NCBI GenBank assembly: GCA_963708905.1
Contig: CAVPUV010000040.1
Coordinates: 90,220 to 154,219, forward strand
DNA: 64,000 bases
Direction: 5' to 3'
Source of the DNA: SHZL01 sp963708905
Lineage (GTDB): Bacteria > Pseudomonadota > Gammaproteobacteria > Xanthomonadales > SZUA-36
Shown here: piece after piece, positions 34,372 through 43,863 of the stretch
Numbering within the stretch: position 1 is the first letter of the stretch
How the letters are laid out: every line of letters starts with the position of its first letter
Program-made: the position numbers and the translations under genes
The notes under the pieces: model-generated
The model's database searches: none
What the model was told of the DNA's origin: nothing
The model's input: only the letters and a program-made list of their open reading frames with translations

Positions 34372-36255
34372 TCACACCGTCGCCAGATTGCCCTTGTCCT
34401 CCAGCCAGGCCTTGCGGTCGGAGGCGCGTTTCTTGGCCAGCAACATGTCCATCAACTGGTCGGTCGAGACCGTATTCTCCACGGTCAACTGGACCAGGCG
34501 TCGCGTGTCCGGATTGACCGTGCTTTCCCGCAGTTGCATGGGGTTCATTTCACCCAGGCCCTTGAAGCGGGTTTCGGCCACCTTGCCTTTCTTTTTTTCC
34601 GCGGCGATGCGTTCATGGATGCCCTTGCGTTCTTCATCATCCAGCGCATAAAACGTCTCTTTGCCTACATCGATGCGGTACAGCGGCGGCATTGCCACGA
34701 AAATGTGACCGCTCTCGACCAGGGCGGTAAAGTGTTTCAGGAACAGGGCCGTCAGCAAGGTTGCGATATGCAGTCCGTCTGAATCCGCATCCGCCAGGAT
34801 GATGACTTTGCCGTAGCGCAAGCCGGCAATCTGGTTGGTGCCGGGGTCGACACCGATGGCCACCGAAATATCGTGCACTTCCTGGTTGGCCAGCACCGCT
34901 TCGGAATCCACCTCCCAGGTATTCAAAATCTTGCCACGCAGCGGCAGGATGGCCTGGAACTCACGATTCCGCGCCTGCTTGGCCGAGCCGCCGGCGGAAT
35001 CGCCTTCCACCAGAAACAATTCCGTCATCGCCAGGTCCTGTGAGGTGCAATCCGCCAGCTTTCCGGGCAGTGCCGGCCCCTGCGTTATTTTCTTGCGCAC
35101 CACTTTACGCGCGGTTTTCATTCGGTTTTGCGCATTGGCGATGGCCAGTTGCGCGATCGCCTCACCGTCGGCCACGTTCTGGTTCAGCCACAGGCTGAAG
35201 GCATCCTTGATGATGCCGGAAACAAATGCGGCACAGGACCGGGATGACAGCCGTTCCTTGGTCTGACCGCTGAATTGCGGATCAGCCAGTTTCACCGACA
35301 GGATAAAGCCGATTTTCTCCCAGATATCTTCCGGCGACAGGCGGATGCCGCGCGGCAAAAGACTATGCAGTTCACAAAACTCCCGCAGCGCCTCGACCAG
35401 GCCGGTGCGCAGCCCGTTGATATGGGTTCCGCCCTGGGTGGTGGGAATCAGGTTGACATAGCCTTCCTGCAGCGCACCGCCATCGGGCAGCCAGCACAAT
35501 GCCCAGGCGGCCTCGGAGTCGGTCCCTTTCATGCTGCCGGTGAATGGCTCGGCCGGCAGGCAGGTTTCCCCCACCAGCTCGGATTTGAAGTAGTCGGCCA
35601 ATCCATCCTGGTAACACCATTCTTCTTTCTCGCCGGTTTTGTCGATCTTCAGACTGACCAGCAGCCCCGGGCAAAGGACTGCCTTGGCCCGCAGCAGATG
35701 GCGCAGGCGCGGGATCGAAAAACCGGGGGAATCGAAATATTGCGCAGCGGGCCAGAAGCGCAGGCGGGTGCCGGTATTGCGCTGACCCACCGTGCCCACG
35801 ACTTCGAGATCGCTGGTCTTCTCACCATGGCTGAACGCCATGTGATGCTCCTGGCCTTCGCGCTTGATCCAGACTTCCAGCCGCTGTGAAAGGGCGTTGA
35901 CCACGGAAACGCCTACACCGTGCAGGCCGCCGCTGAACTGGTAGTTCTTGTCGGAGAATTTGCCGCCGGCATGCAGCCGCGTCAGGATCAGCTCCACGCC
36001 GGGAATGCCCTGTTCGGGGTGAATATCGACCGGCATGCCGCGGCCGTCGTCAGCCACTTCCACTGAGCCATCGTCAAACACGATGACCGCAATCTGGCGG
36101 GCGTAACCCACCAGCGCCTCGTCGATACTGTTGTCGATGACCTCCATGGCCAGGTGGTTCGGCCGCGTGGTGTCGGTATACATCCCGGGGCGGCGTTTGA
36201 CCGGTTCGAGTCCGGTGAGGACTTCGATATCACTGGCCTGGTATTGACTGCTCAT
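34372..36255 (-). CDS. parE: DNA topoisomerase IV subunit B
   Basis: ParE is the ATPase subunit of topoisomerase IV. The 627-residue protein has the GHKL ATP site (EVIDNSIDEALVGYA, VADDGRGMPVDIHP, SGGLHGVGVSVVNALS). The TOPRIM metal site is seen in LVEGDSAGGSAKQARNREFQ and ILADADSDGLH. The length without the GyrB insertion, and pairing with the downstream parC, support ParE over GyrB. It is transcribed away from pyrG. Confidence 0.95.
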   Translation of the reverse strand: MSSQYQASDIEVLTGLEPVKRRPGMYTDTTRPNHLAMEVIDNSIDEALVGYARQIAVIVFDDGSVEVADDGRGMPVDIHPEQGIPGVELILTRLHAGGKFSDKNYQFSGGLHGVGVSVVNALSQRLEVWIKREGQEHHMAFSHGEKTSDLEVVGTVGQRNTGTRLRFWPAAQYFDSPGFSIPRLRHLLRAKAVLCPGLLVSLKIDKTGEKEEWCYQDGLADYFKSELVGETCLPAEPFTGSMKGTDSEAAWALCWLPDGGALQEGYVNLIPTTQGGTHINGLRTGLVEALREFCELHSLLPRGIRLSPEDIWEKIGFILSVKLADPQFSGQTKERLSSRSCAAFVSGIIKDAFSLWLNQNVADGEAIAQLAIANAQNRMKTARKVVRKKITQGPALPGKLADCTSQDLAMTELFLVEGDSAGGSAKQARNREFQAILPLRGKILNTWEVDSEAVLANQEVHDISVAIGVDPGTNQIAGLRYGKVIILADADSDGLHIATLLTALFLKHFTALVESGHIFVAMPPLYRIDVGKETFYALDDEERKGIHERIAAEKKKGKVAETRFKGLGEMNPMQLRESTVNPDTRRLVQLTVENTVSTDQLMDMLLAKKRASDRKAWLEDKGNLATV

Positions 36256-36321
36256 GGAACTCCGTTGAATGGGGGGCGAGCCCGGCGGGCGTCGCGCGGA
36301 TCATGCCCGATGTGTAAAGCC

Positions 36322-36351
36322 TTCGCAACCATGAGGAGGTTCCGTTACAAT
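36322..36351 (+). promoter_or_regulatory. Possible sigma-70 promoter for pyrG
   Basis: TTCGCA (36322-36327) and TACAAT (36346-36351) are 18 bases apart, 51 bases before the pyrG ATG in the divergent parE-pyrG region. The -10 matches 5 of 6 positions; the -35 matches 4 of 6. Confidence 0.45.
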
Positions 36352-36402
36352 ACTCTTCCAGAACTTGACTGATCTTCCTCCCACCCAACACAAGGTTCTG
36401 GC

Positions 36403-38052
36403 ATGGTTTCTTTGGTTTTCGTTACTGGCGGCGTTGTTTCATCTCTTGGCAAGGGGCTGTCCTCGGCATCTCTTGCGGCGATTCTTGAGTCGCGCGGCTT
36501 GAAAGTAACGATGGTCAAGCTCGACCCCTATCTGAACGTGGACCCGGGAACCATGAGTCCCTTCCAGCACGGTGAAGTCTTCGTCACCGGGGACGGCGCC
36601 GAAACCGACCTGGATCTGGGCCATTACGAACGCTTCGTGCGCACCCGCATGGGGCAGCTCAACAACTGCACCACGGGGCGGATTTACAACAATGTCATTG
36701 CCAGGGAACGCAGAGGTGATTACCTGGGCGCGACGGTGCAGGTCATTCCGCACGTCACCGACGAGATCAAGGACTGGATCAAACAGGCCTCCGAGGGTTA
36801 TGACGTTACGCTGGTGGAAATCGGCGGTACCGTGGGTGACATCGAATCCTTGCCTTTCCTGGAAGCCATCCGTCAGCTGGGCGTCGAATACGGCCGCAAC
36901 GCAATGTTTATTCATCTCACTCTGGTGCCTTTCCTCAAGGCCGCGAACGAGATCAAGACCAAGCCCACCCAGCACTCGGTCAAGGAATTACGTTCCATCG
37001 GCATCCAGCCGGATGTGTTGTTGTGCCGTTCCGAGATCGAGTTAAGCGAGGCAGAGCGCGCCAAAATAGCTCTTTTTACCAATGTCCCGACCAGGGCGGT
37101 CATCACTGCCCTCGATGCCGACAATATCTACCGCATTCCCCTCATGCTGCACGAGCAGGGCCTGGACGATATCGTGGTCGAGCGGCTCGGCCTCGACGCC
37201 GGTCCGGCCCGGCTGGATGACTGGCGTGAAGTGGTTGACCGCAGTCAGAATACCCGCCACCAGGTCACCGTGGCCATGGTGGGCAAATACGTCGAACATG
37301 CAGACGCCTACAAGTCATTGACCGAAGCCTTGTCGCATGGTGGGCTGCGCCAGCGTATCCGCGTCGATATCAAGCGTATTGAATCGGATGATCTGTCCGC
37401 CGGCGATGTGTCGTCTTTGGCGGATGTGGACGCGATCCTGGTTCCGGGCGGCTTCGGCGAGCGGGGTTTCGAGGGCAAGGTCAATGCCATCCGCTTTGCC
37501 AGGGAAAATGGCATTCCCTATCTTGGCATCTGTTATGGAATGCAAGCTGCGGTGGTGGAATTCGCCCGTAATGTGTGTGGATTGAAGGATGCCAATACCA
37601 CGGAAATTGATCCGCAAACACACCATCCGGTCATCGGCATGATCACGGAATGGCGTGACCTGTCGGGCAAACTGGAAACCCGCACTGCCGATTCGGACCT
37701 GGGGGGAACCATGCGTCTCGGCGCTCAGAAGTGCCGCCTGCGCGCAGGTTCCCTGGCAAGAAACCTGTATGGCCAGGACATCATCACCGAGCGCCACAGG
37801 CATCGTTATGAGTTCAACAACCACTACCGTGACCTGATGCAGAAAAATGGCATGCTGCTGTCCGGTTTTTCCATGGACGGGATGCTGGTGGAGATGATCG
37901 AATTGCCGGCGCATCCCTGGTTCCTCGGCTGTCAGTTTCACCCGGAATTCACTTCCAACCCGCGCGCCGGGCATCCGTTGTTTACCGGATTTATTGAAGC
38001 CGCGCTGCGTGCCCGGCAAGGCGTACTACCCGCCAACGTGGCCAGTCTGTGA
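36403..38052 (+). CDS. pyrG: CTP synthase
   Basis: PyrG aminates UTP to CTP using glutamine. The 549-residue protein has the synthetase domain (VFVTGGVVSSLGKGLSSASL, KLDPYLNVDPGTMSPFQHGE, VGDIESLPFLEAIRQLG). The class I glutaminase domain has Cys377 in LGICYGMQAAVVEFARN and the His-Glu pair in GCQFHPEFTSNP. The tyrosine before GMQ replaces the more usual Leu. It begins an overlapping run of pyrG, kdsA, ftsB, ispD and ispF. Confidence 0.97.
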   Translation: MVSLVFVTGGVVSSLGKGLSSASLAAILESRGLKVTMVKLDPYLNVDPGTMSPFQHGEVFVTGDGAETDLDLGHYERFVRTRMGQLNNCTTGRIYNNVIARERRGDYLGATVQVIPHVTDEIKDWIKQASEGYDVTLVEIGGTVGDIESLPFLEAIRQLGVEYGRNAMFIHLTLVPFLKAANEIKTKPTQHSVKELRSIGIQPDVLLCRSEIELSEAERAKIALFTNVPTRAVITALDADNIYRIPLMLHEQGLDDIVVERLGLDAGPARLDDWREVVDRSQNTRHQVTVAMVGKYVEHADAYKSLTEALSHGGLRQRIRVDIKRIESDDLSAGDVSSLADVDAILVPGGFGERGFEGKVNAIRFARENGIPYLGICYGMQAAVVEFARNVCGLKDANTTEIDPQTHHPVIGMITEWRDLSGKLETRTADSDLGGTMRLGAQKCRLRAGSLARNLYGQDIITERHRHRYEFNNHYRDLMQKNGMLLSGFSMDGMLVEMIELPAHPWFLGCQFHPEFTSNPRAGHPLFTGFIEAALRARQGVLPANVASL

Positions 38053-38888
38053 ATCTGGGTGCTTTCGAGGTTGGCCCGGATCTGCCGTTTTTTCTCATCG
38101 CCGGACCCTGTGTCATCGAATCCGAGCGACTGGCGCTGGAAACATCCGCGACACTGAAAGATATATGCCATCGTTTGGATATTCCGTTCATCTACAAATC
38201 TTCTTTTGACAAGGCCAATCGTTCTTCCGGCAAGAGTTTCCGGGGCCCCGGCATGGAAGAAGGCTTGCGCATCCTGTCCGAGGTGCGGCGGCAGATCGGC
38301 GTTCCGGTGCTGACGGACGTGCACGAAGATACGGACATCGATGCCGTGGCCGAGGTGGTGGACGTGTTGCAAACCCCGGCTTTTCTGTGCCGCCAGACCA
38401 ATTTCATTACGCGCGTGGCGCAGGCGGGCAAGCCGGTGAACATCAAGAAAGGGCAATTCCTCAGCCCCTGGGAAATGCACAACGTGGTCGCCAAGGCCAG
38501 GGCTACGGGTAACGAGCAGATCATGGTATGCGAGCGGGGGGTGTCGTTTGGTTACAATAACCTCGTGTCCGACATGCGCTCACTGGCCATCCTGCGCGCA
38601 ACGGGTTGTCCGGTGGTGTTCGACGCCACCCATTCCGTGCAGTTGCCGGGTGGGCAGGGCACTTCATCCGGTGGTCAGCGGGAGTTCGTTCCGGTGCTGG
38701 CGCGCGCAGCGGTGGCGGTGGGTATAGCCGGCCTGTTTATCGAGACGCACCCGCAACCGGACAAAGCATTGAGCGATGGCCCCAACGCCTGGCCGTTGGG
38801 GCAGATCGAAGCCCTGCTGAGCACATTGAAGGCGCTGGATGCCATCAGCAAACATTCAGGCATATTGCGAGCCGGAGATAAATCCTGA
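38049..38888 (+). CDS. kdsA: 3-deoxy-8-phosphooctulonate synthase
   Basis: KdsA condenses arabinose-5-phosphate with PEP to form Kdo-8-phosphate, the step between KdsD and KdsC. The GTG start at 38049 overlaps the pyrG stop by 4 bases. The 279-residue barrel shows LIAGPCVIESERLALE, YKSSFDKANRSSGKSFRGPG, VLTDVHEDTD and FDATHSVQLPGG. The usual enolase gene does not follow; ftsB begins 2 bases after the stop. Confidence 0.96.
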   Translation: MNLGAFEVGPDLPFFLIAGPCVIESERLALETSATLKDICHRLDIPFIYKSSFDKANRSSGKSFRGPGMEEGLRILSEVRRQIGVPVLTDVHEDTDIDAVAEVVDVLQTPAFLCRQTNFITRVAQAGKPVNIKKGQFLSPWEMHNVVAKARATGNEQIMVCERGVSFGYNNLVSDMRSLAILRATGCPVVFDATHSVQLPGGQGTSSGGQREFVPVLARAAVAVGIAGLFIETHPQPDKALSDGPNAWPLGQIEALLSTLKALDAISKHSGILRAGDKS

Positions 38889-38890
38889 TC

Positions 38891-39208
38891 ATGCGCATTT
38901 TGCTGGCCGTGTTGGTGCTGTTACTGCTCCTGCTGCAATACACGCTGTGGCTGGGCGAGGGCGGTTTTACCGATGTGCACCGCTTGCAACTGCGGGTAAC
39001 CGAACAGCAACGGGAAAATGCCCGGCTGGAACAACGTAATCACCAGCTGGAAGCCGAGGTGCAGGACCTGCGGCAAGGTTACGATGCAATCGAGGAGCGC
39101 GCCCGCAGTGAGCTGGGTATGATCGGACAGGAAGAGGAGTTCTACCAGGTCGTTCCTGGTGTGGACGCAAAACCGGAAGAATCGGACGAACCGGAAGAAT
39201 CGGAATAA
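38891..39208 (+). CDS. ftsB: Cell division protein FtsB
   Basis: FtsB is a small bitopic divisome protein that pairs with FtsL and FtsQ. The 105-residue protein has one membrane helix (residues 2-17, RILLAVLVLLLLLLQY). A coiled coil follows (about 30-65, LRVTEQQRENARLEQRNHQL), then the conserved ERARSELGMIGQEEEFYQVV. The acidic tail has a repeated P-E-E-S pattern (PEESDEPEESE). It lies between kdsA and ispD. Confidence 0.93.
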   Translation: MRILLAVLVLLLLLLQYTLWLGEGGFTDVHRLQLRVTEQQRENARLEQRNHQLEAEVQDLRQGYDAIEERARSELGMIGQEEEFYQVVPGVDAKPEESDEPEESE

Positions 39209-39221
39209 GTACTGCCAGACC

Positions 39222-39935
39222 ATGCTGCCGCGAATTCATGCTCTGATACCTGCCGCGGGACTGAGCGTCCGTTTTGGCGGCACTACCGTCAAGCAATACG
39301 CACACTTGTTGGGTAAGCCGGTGATTGCACACAGCATAGAGGCGGTGCGCCAGCATCAGGCCGTGGCCGCGGTGACGGTCGCACTGGCGCGGGATGACGG
39401 TATTTATGATGAACTCATTCGTCCCCACTATCCTGAAGTGCATACGACAACGGGTGGCGATAGCCGGGCGCAGACGGTGCTCAATGGCCTGCGCTACATA
39501 CGCAGCCAGGATGCGGATTGCCAGTGGGTGCTGGTGCATGATGCCGCGCGACCCTGTCTGCCTTACGCCGATCTGGATGCATTGTTGCAGCAGGGTCTGG
39601 GCAATGAGCAGGGCGCGATACTGGCGGTTCCGGTCGCTGACACGCTCAAGCGCGAAACCGGGCAGGGGCGGATCGCCAGCACGGTGGATCGCGCCGGTCT
39701 GTGGGCGGCACAGACACCTCAACTGTTCCCGCTCAATGCGCTGCTGGAACACCTGCAGGAAGCGGTTAATTTTGGCCGGCCACCCACCGATTGTGCGGAG
39801 GCCATGGAACGCGCGGGTATGCACCCTTTGCTGGTGGCTGGTTGTTCCAGCAATATCAAGATCACCGGCGCCGAGGACCTGGCACTGGCGGAATTCATAC
39901 TGAAACGTCGTAAAGACACGGAGTGGAGCCTGTGA
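39222..39935 (+). CDS. ispD: 2-C-methyl-D-erythritol 4-phosphate cytidylyltransferase
   Basis: IspD joins CTP and methylerythritol phosphate in the MEP isoprenoid pathway. The ATG at 39222 gives 237 residues. CTP-binding blocks are LIPAAGLSVRFGGTTVKQYA and, later, WVLVHDAARPCLPYADLDAL. The end SNIKITGAEDLALAEF is family-typical. The stop overlaps the ispF start by 4 bases, which couples consecutive MEP-pathway enzymes. Confidence 0.95.
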   Translation: MLPRIHALIPAAGLSVRFGGTTVKQYAHLLGKPVIAHSIEAVRQHQAVAAVTVALARDDGIYDELIRPHYPEVHTTTGGDSRAQTVLNGLRYIRSQDADCQWVLVHDAARPCLPYADLDALLQQGLGNEQGAILAVPVADTLKRETGQGRIASTVDRAGLWAAQTPQLFPLNALLEHLQEAVNFGRPPTDCAEAMERAGMHPLLVAGCSSNIKITGAEDLALAEFILKRRKDTEWSL

Positions 39936-40411
39936 GCATACGCATCGGTCAGGGTCTGGATGTCCATGCTTTCATGCCCGGAGATCACGTCATGTTGGGT
40001 GGTGTGCGTATTCCGCATCACCACGGTATCGCGGGCCACTCTGATGGTGACGTGGCGCTGCACGCCTTGTGCGATGCCTTGCTGGGAGCCCTGGCCCTGG
40101 GTGACATTGGCGTGCATTTTCCACCCGGCGACGATACCTGGCGTAATGCCGACAGCCTGGACCTGCTGGCCCGGGTGCACGCCATGCTGGAACAACGCGG
40201 CTGGCAGGTTGCCAACGTAGACCTTACCATTGCCTGTGAAGCCCCTCGCGTCGCGCCTCACGCAGAGCAGATGCGGCAGGCCATTGCCTCCGTACTTGCC
40301 ATCGGCACTGCCGATGTCTCGGTCAAAGCGACCACCACGGAACAACTGGGTTTTTGCGGCCGCCGCGAGGGTATCGCGGCCATGGCAGTGGCCTTGATCC
40401 GCCGGTCTTGA
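39932..40411 (+). CDS. ispF: 2-C-methyl-D-erythritol 2,4-cyclodiphosphate synthase
   Basis: IspF forms the cyclic diphosphate of the MEP pathway. The GTG at 39932 overlaps the ispD stop and is preceded by GGAG; another GTG nine bases earlier is possible. The 159-residue protein has the zinc ligands in IGQGLDVHAF and HHGIAGHSDGDVALHALCDA. It also shows DIGVHFPPGD and the C-terminal KATTTEQLGFCGRREGIAAM. Confidence 0.96.
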   Translation: MSIRIGQGLDVHAFMPGDHVMLGGVRIPHHHGIAGHSDGDVALHALCDALLGALALGDIGVHFPPGDDTWRNADSLDLLARVHAMLEQRGWQVANVDLTIACEAPRVAPHAEQMRQAIASVLAIGTADVSVKATTTEQLGFCGRREGIAAMAVALIRRS

Positions 40412-40421
40412 TTGGTTTGAG

Positions 40422-40841
40422 ATGCATACCTATCGGCTCAAAGGCGCTTCCGCAAAAGTCGCACATCAGTCATTTGGACTGGGACCAAGGACTGTTATTG
40501 GCCGCGCAGCGGCTTGTGACTTGCGCATCGAAGACGAAAACGTCGCACCGCAGCACGCGGAAATCAGTCTGCAAGCCAACGGTGAACTGGTGCTCAGACA
40601 GCTTGATAAAGCCTTTGAAACCCGCGTGAATGGCGTCCCGGTTGACTGCATCAGTCTGGCCAGTGGCGACGAGATAAGGCTGGGCAGTTGTCGCTGGGTG
40701 CTGCAGGCGCCCGGACTGAGACCGCAGAAAGTGCTGACGGCGCACGCAGTGAGGGAAAAACACCATTATCTGCCCTGGCTTATCGTTGCGGCTTTGCTCG
40801 CTTTCGCTGTACTGGCCTGGCAACGGGCCTGGCTGCCGTAG
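40422..40841 (+). CDS. FHA-domain protein with C-terminal membrane anchor
   Basis: This 139-residue protein has a forkhead-associated domain over about residues 1-95. GRAAACDLRIEDENVAPQHA carries the Gly-Arg, Ser/Asp and His positions used to bind phosphothreonine, although Ser-X-X-His is here Pro-Gln-His. A single hydrophobic helix at about 117-132 (LPWLIVAALLAFAVLAWQ) would anchor it with the FHA domain in the cytosol. No kinase gene is next to it. It lies 10 bases after ispF, so it may be part of that operon. Partner unknown. Confidence 0.82.
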   Translation: MHTYRLKGASAKVAHQSFGLGPRTVIGRAAACDLRIEDENVAPQHAEISLQANGELVLRQLDKAFETRVNGVPVDCISLASGDEIRLGSCRWVLQAPGLRPQKVLTAHAVREKHHYLPWLIVAALLAFAVLAWQRAWLP

Positions 40842-40934
40842 CCGGGTGGTATTGCACCGCACACGGGAAAAATTGCGCCGGGGCATGCAGGATCTGTTGT
40901 TGTCGCCGCCGGACGATAATGGGAGCGTCACTCC

Positions 40935-42146
40935 ATGCTGAAACAGGCAGTTGCCGCACTGGTGGCGGTGTTATTTGCCACCATGAACCTTTGTGCCGAT
41001 CCTGACCCGGTCGACTGGAACGCCGTTGTCACCGCAGCGCGCGGTCAGACGGTTTACTGGCATGCATGGGGCGGCGATCCGCGCATTAATGACTTTATCG
41101 CCTGGGCCGGTGGGGAAATAAAATCGACCTACGGCGTTACTGTCAAACACGTCAAAATCGCCGACACCGCCGAGGCAGTCAGCAGGGTTCTGGGCGAAAA
41201 GACCGTTGGCAGGGATAGCGGCGGTGCGGTGGACCTGATCTGGATCAATGGCGAAAACTTCGCCGCGATGAAAGCGAACAAGCTGCTGTTCGGTCCGTGG
41301 GCAGAACAGATACCCAACTGGCAATATGTGGATCGCGTTGGCAACCCGGCGGTGAAGATGGATTTCACCGTTGCCACGGACGGCTTTGAAGCGCCCTGGG
41401 GCAAGGCCCAACTGGTTTTTTATTATGACAGCAAGCGATTGGCTGCTCCGCCCCGTACCATTCCGGCGTTGTTGCGCTGGGCGCGGGAAAATCCTGGCCG
41501 CTTCAGCTATCCGCAGCCACCTGATTTTCTCGGTACGACCTTTTTGAAACAGGCGCTGTATGAGTTGAGCGACGATCTTCCGGTATTGCTGCAGCCGCCG
41601 GAATTATCCGATTTTGACGCCGTCACGCGGCCGCTATGGTCATATCTCGATCAATTGACACCTTTACTCTGGCGTGCCGGAAAAGCCTATCCCCAGAACG
41701 GCTCCCGTCTGCGCCAACTCATGGCGGATGGAGAAATCGATCTTGCGCTGTCCTTCAACCCGGGGGAGGTCTCCGCAGCAGTGGCCAATTACGAGTTGGC
41801 CGCCACGGTGCGCAGCTATATCCTCGCCGGCGGTACCATCGGTAATACCAGCTTCGTGGCGATCCCGTACAACGCCAGTGCCAAGGCAGGGGCCATGGTA
41901 CTGGCTAATTTTCTGCTGTCGGCACAAGCCCAGGCGCGCATGCAGGACCCGCTGGTCTGGGGCAGCTTTACGGTTCTGGACATCGCCAGGCTGCCGGGCC
42001 AGGAACGCGCCTGGTTTGAGCAACAGCTTCGAGGTACTGCCACCTTGACGCCGGAACAGCTGGGAACGCCCCTGCCGGAGCCACATCCCGACTGGATAAC
42101 GCGTATGGAAGAACAATGGCAACGGAGGTATGGCATTGCCAGGTAA
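40935..42146 (+). CDS. ynjB: ABC transporter substrate-binding protein, YnjB-like
   Basis: This 403-residue protein has a signal peptide (MLKQAVAALVAVLFATMNLC) and an extracytoplasmic binding fold with VYWHAWGGDPRINDFIAWAG and VDLIWINGENFAAMKANKLL. It matches the E. coli YnjB family, whose substrate is not settled. The gene overlaps the permease gene by 17 bases. Ninety-three bases lie between the FHA gene and its ATG. An uncharacterised uptake system is the safest reading. Confidence 0.87.
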   Translation: MLKQAVAALVAVLFATMNLCADPDPVDWNAVVTAARGQTVYWHAWGGDPRINDFIAWAGGEIKSTYGVTVKHVKIADTAEAVSRVLGEKTVGRDSGGAVDLIWINGENFAAMKANKLLFGPWAEQIPNWQYVDRVGNPAVKMDFTVATDGFEAPWGKAQLVFYYDSKRLAAPPRTIPALLRWARENPGRFSYPQPPDFLGTTFLKQALYELSDDLPVLLQPPELSDFDAVTRPLWSYLDQLTPLLWRAGKAYPQNGSRLRQLMADGEIDLALSFNPGEVSAAVANYELAATVRSYILAGGTIGNTSFVAIPYNASAKAGAMVLANFLLSAQAQARMQDPLVWGSFTVLDIARLPGQERAWFEQQLRGTATLTPEQLGTPLPEPHPDWITRMEEQWQRRYGIAR

Positions 42147-43863
42147 GAGCGTGACCGCCAGTTCCCGCTCCGGCTACAGCCTGCTGCACTGGGCGCCGCT
42201 GCTGACCCTGGTGGTTTTGCTCGGGCCAGTGGCGATGGGTCTGGCAGGGACTCTGGCCCCGGCGTTCGGCTGGATGCCGGCACTGGGCCGGGCAGAGTGG
42301 CAACTGGGTCCGTGGCGGGAACTGTTCGCCGAAGCGGGCATCGGCTATTCCATCCAGCTCAGCGTAACCACCGGATTGGCGGCGACCATTATCTCCCTGG
42401 GGCTGACGATTCTTATCTGCGCCGCCTGGCAAGGGACGCGCGTTTTCACCGGCATAGAAAGGGCGTTGGCGCCCCTGCTCTCGATACCACATGCCGCCGC
42501 CGCCTTTGGCCTCGCCTTCCTGATTACGCCGTCGGGCTGGATCATGCGCTGGTTGTCTCCCTGGGCAGGCGGGTGGGAATTCCCTCCCGATACGCTCATT
42601 GTGCATGACCCGCTCGGCCTCGCGATGATTTCCGGCATAGTCATCAAGGAAGTTCCTTTCCTGTTGCTGATGACGCTGGCTGCATTGGGCCAGGCCGATG
42701 CAAACCGTTCAAGAACCGTGGCACAAGTCCTTGGTTATGGCCGTGTTGCAGCCTGGGTCAAGGTGGTTCTGCCCAGAATCTATCCACAAATCCGCCTGCC
42801 GGTATATGCCGTGCTGGCCTACTCGATGTCTGTGGTGGATGTCGCCATGATCCTCGGGCCGACCACGCCCGCACCTCTGGCCGTCAGGATCATAAGCTGG
42901 ATGAACGATCCGGACCTGGCGCTGCATTTTCAGGCGACGGCCGGCGCCATAGTTCAATTTCTCCTGGTCGTTGCGGCTTTGGGCATCTGGCGTTTCGCAG
43001 AATACATGGTGGCGTGCCTCGGCCGGCGCTGGATAGAGGCGGGTGCGCGTGGCCGTGGGGATGATGGCTGGCGGCTACTGGGACTGGGTGCGGCCGGCGT
43101 GATCACGCTGTCCGTTGCCCTGGGTCTGGCGGGACTCGCGCTGTGGTCCGTAGCAGGCCTGTGGGTGTTTCCTGAAGCGTTGCCGCAGAGCTTTTCCTTG
43201 CATACCTGGGAACGGTATGCCACGAGATTGGCCGAACCGGCGCTTACGACGGTGCTCATCGGCGTATCGATCGTGGTGTTGGCCGTCGTCCTGGTGGTGG
43301 CCTGCCTGGAGACGGAATACCGCCATGGCATCCGGCCGACGAGCAGAGGATTATGGCTGCTCTACCTGCCCTTACTGGTGCCGCAGGTTGGTTTTCTTCC
43401 GGGACTGCAAGTATTGTTCACGGCGGCAAACCTGGACGGCAGCCGCAGCGCGGTGGCGTTGTCCCACCTGGTTTTTGTTCTGCCCTACGTCTTCCTGGCC
43501 ATCGCTGAACCATACCGGGCATGGGACACGCGCATTGCGACCGTCGCCACCGCCCTTGGCGCAGGCGCCAATCGCATTCTGTGGACGCTGCGTCTGCCCA
43601 TGCTGCTGACGCCCATTCTGGTCGCAGCCGCGGTGGGTTTTGCCGTTTCGGTCGGCCAGTATCTGCCCACCCTGCTGATCGGTGCAGGGCGCGTTAACAC
43701 ACTGACCACAGAGGCTGTGGCGCTGGCCTCGGGCGGCGACAGGCGGGTGATCGGGATCTACGCCCTGGCACAAATGGCTTTGCCCTTTATTGCTTTCAGT
43801 CTTGCGATCAGCGTCCCGGCCTTCATTTACCGCCATCGCCGTGGCATGCGGGCCAACCCATGA
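42130..43863 (+). CDS. ynjC: ABC transporter permease, double-length YnjC-like
   Basis: This 577-residue protein contains two fused binding-protein-dependent permease halves, with about 12 membrane helices. Each half has an EAA-like loop: VAQVLGYGRVAAWVKVVLPR in the first and IATVATALGAGANRILWTLR in the second. Fusion of the two halves is known for YnjC. GGAGGT lies just before the ATG. It is translationally coupled to the ATPase gene by a 4-base overlap. Confidence 0.9.
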   Translation: MALPGKSVTASSRSGYSLLHWAPLLTLVVLLGPVAMGLAGTLAPAFGWMPALGRAEWQLGPWRELFAEAGIGYSIQLSVTTGLAATIISLGLTILICAAWQGTRVFTGIERALAPLLSIPHAAAAFGLAFLITPSGWIMRWLSPWAGGWEFPPDTLIVHDPLGLAMISGIVIKEVPFLLLMTLAALGQADANRSRTVAQVLGYGRVAAWVKVVLPRIYPQIRLPVYAVLAYSMSVVDVAMILGPTTPAPLAVRIISWMNDPDLALHFQATAGAIVQFLLVVAALGIWRFAEYMVACLGRRWIEAGARGRGDDGWRLLGLGAAGVITLSVALGLAGLALWSVAGLWVFPEALPQSFSLHTWERYATRLAEPALTTVLIGVSIVVLAVVLVVACLETEYRHGIRPTSRGLWLLYLPLLVPQVGFLPGLQVLFTAANLDGSRSAVALSHLVFVLPYVFLAIAEPYRAWDTRIATVATALGAGANRILWTLRLPMLLTPILVAAAVGFAVSVGQYLPTLLIGAGRVNTLTTEAVALASGGDRRVIGIYALAQMALPFIAFSLAISVPAFIYRHRRGMRANP

